Below, in pieces: positions 1 to 5,092 of a DNA stretch of 5,174 nucleotides. Numbering within the stretch: position 1 is the first letter of the stretch; each line of letters starts with the position of its first letter. The stretch spans positions 1-5,174 of the forward strand of contig CAZPRQ010000061.1 of the NCBI GenBank assembly GCA_964589415.1, read 5' to 3'. Made by a program: the position numbers and the translations under genes. This DNA comes from CAZPRQ01 sp964589415 (GTDB lineage Bacteria > Patescibacteriota > Doudnabacteria > UBA920). The notes beneath the pieces are model-generated. The model was not told the DNA's origin and ran no database searches. It was given only the letters and a program-made list of their open reading frames with translations.

Positions 1-359
1 CTGGCTCGCAGTTTCGTATAGCTGTTTTGGTAAGTAGAGGTAGCGGTAACTAAAAAATTGCTGCCGGACACGGAGGCGCTTTGGACGGTACAGCCCAAAT
101 CGCTATAAGTTTTGGGGTAAGTAACCCCAAGCTCGGACAATTCATTGTAAACCGCTTTGTCCACGCAACTCTCCGCCTGAGCCACACTTTTTTCCTTAAA
201 TTCGCTTTCCAAAATATTGTAACGGCTATAATAATTTACCAAAGACAACGCGACCGTAATGGTAATAAGCAAAAGCGACATAAAAATTACCGAGGTGAGC
301 GCCACATAACCTTGCTGTGTTTTTTCTCTACCCTCGCGCGTCCAATTATTTTCTGACAT
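1..359 (-). CDS. GspK/PilX-like minor pilin, N-terminal 119 residues (C-terminus runs off the window)
   Basis: I translated this frame by hand; it is open from an ATG at 357-359 to the left edge, giving 119 complete codons. After a charged 17-residue leader there is one hydrophobic helix (about residues 18-42), followed by a polar region with two cysteines (C65, C90) that could form a disulfide. The leader ends QQG and the mature part would begin YVALT, so the +5 Glu of ordinary pilins is replaced by Thr22. GspK and PilX-type tip pilins also commonly lack this Glu, and this gene sits fourth, in the GspK position. It overlaps the upstream pilin gene by 14 bp (346-359), which favours translational coupling; no Shine-Dalgarno is visible. 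Likely role: inner-membrane-anchored minor pilin of the filament tip complex. The family assignment rests on topology, position and resemblance to PilX-like proteins of CPR genomes. Confidence 0.8.
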   Translation of the reverse strand, partial: MSENNWTREGREKTQQGYVALTSVIFMSLLLITITVALSLVNYYSRYNILESEFKEKSVAQAESCVDKAVYNELSELGVTYPKTYSDLGCTVQSASVSGSNFLVTATSTYQNSYTKLRA

Positions 360-849
360 ATTTGGTAAGTTTAAATTGTTCGCCGTTTAAAATAAAATCC
401 ACTTCCACAAACTCTTTGCCGGAAACGGTGTAATGGTTGACCAAAAAATTGCTGACAATAACGTTTGAGCTGTTAAGTTTTACCGGCAAGCCCCCTTGCA
501 CGGACATTTCCAAACTTGAACCGTTTTGCGAAAAACTAATTGGGCTTTGAGCAAAGCCGTATTTGTACGCTTGTAAAATATTGCCCGTGCCGCTAGATGG
601 AAGCGCAATGGGATTTCCGCCGTTAGCCGCCAAGTCCAAACCCGTAAGTGCCCAGTCAATTTTTTTTAACAAAAAATTGCCTTCCTGCTGAATGGTAATT
701 TTTCTATTTACCTGGTCTGTACTGGCAATAGTCTGGTAAGTTATGGAGAGCAGGGTGCCTATAAGCATGGTAAAAAATGCCACGTAAATAAGCGTCTCTA
801 TTAAAGTAAACCCGGCGGTTGAATTTTTAAGTTCGCGCGTTGGCCGCAT
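346..849 (-). CDS. GspJ-like prepilin (minor pseudopilin)
   Basis: The 167-residue product has a textbook type III (prepilin) leader. A short basic leader ends TAG at residue 13, cleavage would leave Phe14 at +1, and Glu18 is the +5 Glu. The hydrophobic helix spans about residues 14-40. It would be cleaved and N-methylated by a PilD-type peptidase (not in the window) and inserted as a filament subunit. The C-terminal domain (about 60-167) is polar and beta-rich in appearance, with no cysteines. The ATG at 847-849 shares one base with the TAA of the upstream propeller gene (TAATG), a classic re-initiation arrangement, and no Shine-Dalgarno precedes it. Third position in the pilin series and the long mature domain fit a GspJ-like minor pilin. 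Prepilin status is secure; the J assignment is by position and general similarity. Confidence 0.9.
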   Translation of the reverse strand: MRPTRELKNSTAGFTLIETLIYVAFFTMLIGTLLSITYQTIASTDQVNRKITIQQEGNFLLKKIDWALTGLDLAANGGNPIALPSSGTGNILQAYKYGFAQSPISFSQNGSSLEMSVQGGLPVKLNSSNVIVSNFLVNHYTVSGKEFVEVDFILNGEQFKLTKYVRK

Positions 850-1973
850 TATTTAATTTTAATAATCCGCAAAGGTCCAAATTCGTCTTTAAGCGAAAGA
901 TAAACGTAGTTTTCCTGGACCACTACGCCGGTAACCGGAGCGGTAAGACTGTAAACTTGGCTAGTGGAGGCACACAATTTCGGACTGTCCGGAGAGGAAA
1001 AATCCCAAAACTGAAAATATCGCAAAGGATCCGCAGTGCCCAAAAAGCCAGTGGTACCAAGAACGGCAATATCGTTTAAGCTGCCGCCAAGGGTAGCGTT
1101 TGAAAGCTGGTTAAAAGGCGTGCTGGAAACGTCAGTCAAAAAAACACTGTCCGCGGACCCCGCGAAAACTTTACCGCCGGAATAGTACAAGCTTTTTGCC
1201 CCCATAGCGGAAGCAATGTCAAAAGACGACTGACTGCCGGAATCGGTATTTAGCGCGACAAGCTCTTTGTTGGTATTGCCGGTAGCCATATAAACAAAAT
1301 TCGCTTTTACGGACACCTTGTTTATGCTTGCCCCAACTTCGTAACTTTCTACCAAACTCGGAGATGCCGGGTTGGTTACGTCTACCACATACAATTCGGA
1401 GCCGGAGACATTGTTCTCGGTTCCCACATACACTTTGTTGCCGTGGAAAAATATACTTAACGCCTGTCCGGAATTGTTNNNNNNNNNNNNNNNNNNNNNN
1501 NNNNNNNNNNNNNNNNNNNNNNNNNNNNNNNNNNNNNNNNNNNNNNNNNNNNNNNNNNNNNNNNNNNNNNNNNNNNNNGCCAGGCCGCTAAGGGAGACCC
1601 CCTGGCTGCGGTTGTCCAAAACCCAAGAGACCAAAGTGGTAATATTTTTTGTATTACCATCTATGCCGGTAATAACTTTCCGCTCGCAGTCAAAACTCGC
1701 GTCCTCAGCGCAAGCTTGTTTGGCCTGTCCAATCACGCTCTGAAAATCCTGTCGAGAATCGGCAATTACGGTTTCCATGTCGGCCCTTGCGATCTGAATG
1801 GCTTTCGCGTTTTTTTCCGTGTCCACCGAAACCGACTGGTTGCCAAAAGTAAGCGCTGCCACTCCGGTAAGGCAAAGGGTGCAAACGCCAAATGCCACCA
1901 ACATTTCCAAAGTGGAATGTCCCGACTGTCCCCTGCCCTCCGTTTTATTTAAGATGTTGGTAATAATTTTCAT
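849..1973 (-). CDS. GspI/PilV-like prepilin fused to a beta-propeller (LVIVD-like repeats); contains an assembly gap
   Basis: The 374-codon frame includes 34 unknown residues (132-165) from a run of N. The leader ends QSG at residue 18; the mature protein would start His19 with Glu23 at +5. The hydrophobic helix (about 20-43) contains C31 and C34 and is followed by the A-x-x-I/L-A-x-x-x-M-E pattern (residues 58-67) seen in GspI/PilV pilins. C88 and C96 lie in the pilin head. From about residue 171 there are five units of 40-48 residues starting near 171, 217, 260, 299 and 347. Each has a VYVG/VYMA/VFAG-type strand, and two carry the D-V/F-x-x-P-x-S-P blade motif (198-205, 324-331). The whole is predicted to be an exported filament subunit displaying a propeller, perhaps for adhesion or ligand binding. 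The start ATG (1971-1973) lies 35 nt after the upstream pilin and lacks a Shine-Dalgarno. The fusion depends on the frame being kept across the gap. Confidence 0.82.
   Translation of the reverse strand: MKIITNILNKTEGRGQSGHSTLEMLVAFGVCTLCLTGVAALTFGNQSVSVDTEKNAKAIQIARADMETVIADSRQDFQSVIGQAKQACAEDASFDCERKVITGIDGNTKNITTLVSWVLDNRSQGVSLSGLXXXXXXXXXXXXXXXXXXXXXXXXXXXXXXXXXXNNSGQALSIFFHGNKVYVGTENNVSGSELYVVDVTNPASPSLVESYEVGASINKVSVKANFVYMATGNTNKELVALNTDSGSQSSFDIASAMGAKSLYYSGGKVFAGSADSVFLTDVSSTPFNQLSNATLGGSLNDIAVLGTTGFLGTADPLRYFQFWDFSSPDSPKLCASTSQVYSLTAPVTGVVVQENYVYLSLKDEFGPLRIIKIK
1479..1578. other. assembly gap, 100 N
   Basis: Exactly 100 unknown bases interrupt the prepilin-propeller gene. A round 100 is commonly a scaffolding placeholder, so the real distance may differ. 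The frames on both sides agree if 100 is correct, which happens by chance one time in three. The left and right flanks both read as coding on the minus strand in that frame. Confidence 0.99.
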
Positions 1974-2008
1974 ATGTTTATTCGCTTAAAAAATATTAAT
2001 GCTAATTT

Positions 2009-2467
2009 TTACCATTCAATCCTACCTTCGGAATTTATAGTAGTTGTAGCAGTCCGCTTACCGTCTGTTATTACCATTAACCCGACATTGGAAGTGGTGC
2101 CGGACAGCTGGGTAAATACCACCTCGGCCAAACCGCTGCCGGTTATGGCAGGGTGAGCCGGAATAATTTCATTGTCCGCGCTGGCAGCGTTATACGGGGC
2201 GCGGAATAAAATGTACTTGTCGCTTTCCCGGCGAAAACCATGAGCCACAGCGTCCATATTGTTAAGCGAACGGCTGCGGGCTTTTTGGAGCATGGCAATT
2301 ACAGTGTCGCGTTCGGAGTTAAAGGCATAACTGCGGTAAAAATCCATACCCACAATTACCCCAAGTACTGCCAAGACCGAAAGTATGCCCATAACCATTA
2401 ACAACTCAATTAGCGTAAAACCGGCCTTTCTGGTTATGGAAAATTCTGTTGTATGGATTTTTGACAA
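2009..2467 (-). CDS. GspH/FimT-like prepilin
   Basis: The 152-residue product has a strong prepilin signature: a leader ending RKAG at residue 16, Phe17 at +1 and Glu21 at +5 in FTLIELLMVMGIL, then a hydrophobic helix to about residue 40. The region after the helix (about 53-70) carries the amphipathic helix with ARS typical of GspH/FimT, and the protein ends with beta-strand sequence and a G-x-I-x-W tail. The role is a minor pilin of the tip or initiation complex, or possibly a low-complexity structural pilin. The start is TTG (2465-2467): no ATG lies between the upstream stop and the cleavage site in this frame, and the frame is continuous with the pilC stop four codons upstream. The spacer to pilC is only 12 nt, AT-rich and without a Shine-Dalgarno. 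Prepilin identity is certain; the H assignment follows from length, sequence and position. Confidence 0.92.
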   Translation of the reverse strand: MSKIHTTEFSITRKAGFTLIELLMVMGILSVLAVLGVIVGMDFYRSYAFNSERDTVIAMLQKARSRSLNNMDAVAHGFRRESDKYILFRAPYNAASADNEIIPAHPAITGSGLAEVVFTQLSGTTSNVGLMVITDGKRTATTTINSEGRIEW

Positions 2468-2479
2468 AGAAAATAAATG

Positions 2480-3565
2480 TTAGCGGGTTAATTTTTGGGT
2501 AACGGAATAAATGGGAGTAATCATGGACACGGCCACAAACCCGACGAGCAAACCCATAAACACCATGAGCACGGGTTCAATAAGGCTGGAAAGATTTTTG
2601 GTTAAGTCGTCTACTTCCTGCTCATACATTTCCGCCAAATATAAAAAAGTTTCGCTCAAGTTTCCGGCGGTCTCGCCAATAGCAACCATATTGCCAAGCA
2701 TTTCCGGAAAGTAAGCAGGATGCGCGGCCAAATAGGCGGAAATGCGCTCACCTTTTACCACGGCTTTAGCAATTTCCCCGAACTGCTCACGGTAGATTAA
2801 ATTTTCCGTGGTGGTGGCCGTGGTTAACAAAGCTTCATCTACCCGCGTTTCGCCCTTAAGGAGCAAGCCCATAGTACGGCAAAAATTGGCTAAATAATAA
2901 TTTTTAGAAATAGCCCCGGCAATGGGAATACGCAGCAACATTCGCTGAACCGGCTTTTTAAAACGCGCGTTTTGCATTAACAAAGTAAAAGCAAACGACA
3001 AGGCAATAAGCCCAAGCAATAAAAACAAACCATAATGTATAAGGAAGCGGCTAACTACTAATAGCATTTTGGTTGTAAGCGGCAGTGGTACGTTTATGCT
3101 GGCAAACACCGGCATGACTTTTGGAAACACCACTACTGTAAGCACGCCCACCATAATTAAAGTGGCTAAGACTATGAACACCGGGTAAAACAGCGCTCCC
3201 ATTACTTTTTTCCTTAGAGCCTGTTTCTTTTTAAGCTCTTCTGCCAAATATTGTAAATTTTCCGAAAGCACACCACCCTGCTCCCCCACCTTAATAATGT
3301 TTACCGCAAAGTCGCCGAAAGTTTCTCTAAAATTCCCAAGCGCGGTGGACAAGAAATGCCCGTTAGCCACGTCCGCTATTACGCGCTCAAAAATTGCACG
3401 AGCGGCTTTGGTGCGCATTTGTTTTTTTAGCAGCTGCAAACTATCCAAAATGGGCACGCCGGCGTGCATAAGGAAAGACATGCGCTTGGCAAACAAAACC
3501 TGCTCCTGCCGGGAAAGCTGACTGCCAAAAGTAAACCGAGATTTTTTTACGACTTCAATTTCCAT
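2480..3565 (-). CDS. pilC: PilC/GspF-family inner-membrane platform protein
   Basis: This 361-residue protein has two T2SSF (GspF) domains, about residues 25-150 and 228-352. Each contains the conserved helix-turn signature: KVGEQGGVLSENL (92-104) in the first and AIGETAGNLSETF (295-307) in the second. Three membrane segments are visible at about 123-150, 167-197 and 328-352. Members of this family sit in the inner membrane, couple the cytoplasmic assembly ATPase to pilin polymerisation, and help extract pilins from the membrane. The protein is somewhat shorter than the roughly 400 residues usual for PilC; the missing part is the N-terminal leader before the first domain. The gene lies 74 nt after pilB. 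The ATG at 3563-3565 has no Shine-Dalgarno, and the leader immediately upstream is almost pure A/T. Family assignment is firm; PilC versus GspF cannot be separated on sequence alone. Confidence 0.95.
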   Translation of the reverse strand: MEIEVVKKSRFTFGSQLSRQEQVLFAKRMSFLMHAGVPILDSLQLLKKQMRTKAARAIFERVIADVANGHFLSTALGNFRETFGDFAVNIIKVGEQGGVLSENLQYLAEELKKKQALRKKVMGALFYPVFIVLATLIMVGVLTVVVFPKVMPVFASINVPLPLTTKMLLVVSRFLIHYGLFLLLGLIALSFAFTLLMQNARFKKPVQRMLLRIPIAGAISKNYYLANFCRTMGLLLKGETRVDEALLTTATTTENLIYREQFGEIAKAVVKGERISAYLAAHPAYFPEMLGNMVAIGETAGNLSETFLYLAEMYEQEVDDLTKNLSSLIEPVLMVFMGLLVGFVAVSMITPIYSVTQKLTR

Positions 3566-3639
3566 GGAAACATTAAATAAAATTTTTAGATTAAATAAAA
3601 TTAAAAAAAATTAAATTCCAAACCTCTACTAATAGAATA
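3566..3639. promoter_or_regulatory. AT-rich pilB-pilC intergenic spacer with a 13-bp direct repeat
   Basis: This is the longest gap inside the operon. The stretch 3571-3617 contains only two G/C bases. ATTAAATAAAATT occurs at 3572-3584 and 3590-3602, a period of 18 bp, and a related ATTAAATT follows at 3610-3617. No hairpin with a T-tract and no good -35/-10 pair is evident, so I see no terminator. It may serve as an unstructured translation leader for pilC or as an UP-element-like or protein-binding segment; these are inferences. Confidence 0.5.
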
Positions 3640-4860
3640 TTATTCGTGGCTAATTCTTAAAACCTCTTCCAGCGTAGTCTGTCCGGCCACGGCTTTTTTT
3701 AAAGCGTCCTCGCCCATGGCTATCATTCCGTTTTTTATGGCAATGTTACGAATATCCGTAGCTGACGCTTTTTTTAAAATAGCCTCGCGCACGGCATCGT
3801 CCACTTCCAAAACTTCGTGAATGGCTATGCGTCCAGAGTAGCCTGTATGGTTGCAGGCTTCGCAACCTTTGCCGAAATAAAAACTTTTATAAACTTTAAA
3901 CAGTTCCGGGGGAATGGTTTCGGTTAGGGACTTTAATTCCGCGGGCGTAAATTTCTTGGCCACTTTGCATTTCTCGCAAATCCTCCTCACCAGCCGCTGG
4001 CCCACAGCCACGTTTACGGTAGACGCCACCAGATAGGGTTCTATGCCCATATCGAGCAAGCGGGGCAAAGTTGTGGCGGGATCATTTGTATGTAAGGTGG
4101 AAAACAGCAAATGGCCTGTGAGCGCTACGTTTATGGCAATACCCGCAGTTTCTGAGTCGCGAATTTCGCCAACCATAATTATATTTGGGTCTTGCCGGAG
4201 TATGGCCCGAAGTCCCTGGGCAAAAGTTAAGTTGGTGCGCGAGTTTACCTGAATTTGTTCTATGCCTTCTATGGCGTACTCTACAGGGTCTTCTATGGTT
4301 ACAATGGAGACATCCGGCTTGTTAAGCATTTTTACCAGCGTGTACAAAGTGGTAGTTTTGCCGCTACCCGTGGGGCCGGTGGCCAGTACCATGCCGTAAG
4401 GTTTTTTTATGGCATGCAAAATCTTTTTCTGGTTTTCCGAAGAAAAACCAAGCAGGTCCAGCGTATAAGCGGAAGCTTTGTCCGTAAGCAAGCGGAGGAC
4501 GGTATTTTCCCCAAAATATGTAGGTACAACCGACACACGAATATCCACAAAACTGTCCGTGCCAATAATGCACCTAAAGCGCCCGTCCTGAGCCGACTGG
4601 TGCTCGTCCGTCCTTAGGCCGGAAAGAATTTTTATGCGGCTAATTATTTCGGAGTGGATGTTCTTTGGAAAATGGAAGAGATCCATAAGCACGCCGTCCA
4701 CCCTTAGACGAATGCGGACATTTTTCTCGGTAGGGTCTATATGAATGTCCGAGGCGTGAATTCCATAAGCGTAGGCAACCAAATCCTGCACCAAGGAAAT
4801 TATGGAAATGCCCGCGGGCTTTTTAAGCTCCTGTTCAATTTTATGTTTAAGTTCAATCAT
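3640..4860 (-). CDS. pilB: PilB/GspE-type assembly ATPase lacking the N-terminal MshEN/T2SSE_N domain
   Basis: This 406-residue cytoplasmic hexameric ATPase would power filament extension. The N1 domain begins at once (ASDIHIDP at 36-43). Walker A GPTGSGKT is at 162-169. The Asp box TIEDPVEY is at 188-195. The atypical Walker B region runs from L221 through D224 and P225 to G231-E232-I233-R234-D235. The His box TGHLLFSTLHTND is at 248-260. A zinc-binding tetracysteine (C295, C298, C333, C336) marks it as PilB/GspE rather than PilT. Full-length PilB/GspE proteins are usually 500-570 residues; the missing 150 or so are the N-terminal regulatory/platform-contact domain. It cannot be recovered by a longer start, because an in-frame TGA lies at 4924-4926 with no ATG, GTG or TTG before the annotated ATG (4858-4860). 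It is the first gene of the operon and has no Shine-Dalgarno. Confidence 0.96.
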   Translation of the reverse strand: MIELKHKIEQELKKPAGISIISLVQDLVAYAYGIHASDIHIDPTEKNVRIRLRVDGVLMDLFHFPKNIHSEIISRIKILSGLRTDEHQSAQDGRFRCIIGTDSFVDIRVSVVPTYFGENTVLRLLTDKASAYTLDLLGFSSENQKKILHAIKKPYGMVLATGPTGSGKTTTLYTLVKMLNKPDVSIVTIEDPVEYAIEGIEQIQVNSRTNLTFAQGLRAILRQDPNIIMVGEIRDSETAGIAINVALTGHLLFSTLHTNDPATTLPRLLDMGIEPYLVASTVNVAVGQRLVRRICEKCKVAKKFTPAELKSLTETIPPELFKVYKSFYFGKGCEACNHTGYSGRIAIHEVLEVDDAVREAILKKASATDIRNIAIKNGMIAMGEDALKKAVAGQTTLEEVLRISHE

Positions 4861-4871
4861 AGGCCGGGGCC

Positions 4872-4885
4872 ATTTGCAAACAAAT
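4872..4885 (-). promoter_or_regulatory. small hairpin just upstream of the pilB start
   Basis: On the transcript, ATTTG and CAAAT (4881-4885 and 4872-4876) can pair around a 4-nt loop. A GC-only block, GGCCCCGGCC (4862-4871), then lies directly before the ATG. This is the opposite of the open AT-rich leaders of the other genes, and it sits where a Shine-Dalgarno would normally be. The stem is short and weak, so an RNA switch is speculative. Confidence 0.25.
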
Positions 4886-4901
4886 ATTCCGTTGTATTTT
4901 G

Positions 4902-4946
4902 AAAGTACTTTGGTGTTTATTTCTCAATAGTTCCGTATAAGTACTT
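4902..4946. repeat. two copies of the palindrome AAGTACTT in the operon leader
   Basis: AAGTACTT occurs at 4903-4910 (within the 10-bp palindrome AAAGTACTTT, 4902-4911) and again at 4939-4946, 36 bp apart. The second copy covers the expected transcription start of the promoter at 4949-4977. The layout resembles a pair of operator half-turn sites for a dimeric regulator, though an 8-bp palindrome can recur by chance. Confidence 0.35.
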
Positions 4947-4948
4947 CC

Positions 4949-4977
4949 AGACTAGCAAAGATAGTTTTGAGGGTCAA
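4949..4977 (-). promoter_or_regulatory. sigma70-like promoter of the pilus operon
   Basis: Reading the minus strand, TTGACC (4972-4977) matches five of six bases of the -35 consensus. After a 17-bp spacer follows TAGTCT (4949-4954), preceded by TGC, which gives an extended -10 (TGnTAGTCT). Transcription would start near 4942, leaving a leader of about 80 nt before the pilB ATG. Its position directly upstream of the first gene supports it. The -10 hexamer alone is weak (3 of 6). Confidence 0.6.
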
Positions 4978-4994
4978 AGCCCTAAAAAAGGGCT
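4978..4994. repeat. 6-bp inverted repeat next to the -35 element
   Basis: AGCCCT (4978-4983) and AGGGCT (4989-4994) form a perfect 6-bp stem around five A residues, abutting the -35 hexamer of the operon promoter. No T-tract follows it on either strand, so it is not a normal intrinsic terminator. An operator or activator site is more likely. Confidence 0.45.
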
Positions 4995-4996
4995 AG

Positions 4997-5030
4997 TTAT
5001 CCCCCAAAAGTGGATAAAACATGTGGAGAA
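4997..5030. promoter_or_regulatory. cluster of three DnaA-box-like 9-mers
   Basis: Compared with the DnaA box TTATCCACA: TTATCCCCC at 4997-5005 on the plus strand (7 of 9), TTATCCACT at 5009-5017 on the minus strand (8 of 9), and TTCTCCACA at 5022-5030 on the minus strand (8 of 9). The first two form the inverted pair TTATCC...GGATAA. They lie about 12-13 bp apart and are followed by AT-rich DNA to 5160. None is a perfect box, so binding by DnaA is possible but unproven. Confidence 0.35.
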
Positions 5031-5050
5031 AAAGAGGAAAAATGAGCATA

Positions 5051-5067
5051 TTTGGCCAATTGCCAAA
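5051..5067. repeat. 17-bp dyad TTTGGC-N5-GCCAAA
   Basis: Perfect 6-bp arms (5051-5056 and 5062-5067) flank CAATT. The size and symmetry suit a dimeric helix-turn-helix repressor site. It lies about 75 bp upstream of the operon -35 and could instead serve a divergent gene beyond the right edge. Confidence 0.35.
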
Positions 5068-5077
5068 AATAGCTTTT

Positions 5078-5092
5078 AAATACGCGGTATTT
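5078..5092. repeat. 15-bp dyad AAATAC-GCG-GTATTT
   Basis: Perfect 6-bp arms (5078-5083 and 5087-5092) surround a 3-base centre, only 10 bp from the dyad at 5051-5067. Two different compact palindromes side by side suggest a protein-binding control region rather than coding sequence. Confidence 0.35.

Noticed and set aside
81..356. Plus-strand ORF of 91 codons
   Set aside because: It lies wholly opposite the GspK/PilX-like gene, whose minus-strand frame has the expected leader and membrane helix. The plus-strand product shows no recognisable domain.
840..1079. Plus-strand ORF of 79 codons
   Set aside because: Antisense to the last propeller blades; no domain, no leader with SD, and the opposite frame is clearly coding.
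1328..1743. Overlapping plus-strand ORFs spanning the N run
   Set aside because: They exist partly because the N run contains no readable stops, and they are antisense to the propeller gene.
3571..3617. CRISPR or tandem-repeat array
   Set aside because: Only two 13-bp copies with a 5-bp gap in very low-complexity DNA; no array structure.
4364..4573. Minus-strand ORF of 69 codons inside pilB
   Set aside because: Out-of-frame shadow of the ATPase coding sequence.
4255..4617. Plus-strand ORF of 120 codons
   Set aside because: Antisense to the Walker A region of the ATPase; the sequence has no recognisable domain and is a shadow of a conserved gene.
3640..4860. PilT retraction ATPase
   Set aside because: The tetracysteine C295/C298/C333/C336 and first position before pilC point to a PilB/GspE extension ATPase instead.
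4978..4994. Intrinsic terminator
   Set aside because: The 6-bp hairpin has no following T-tract on either strand and sits directly against a promoter -35.
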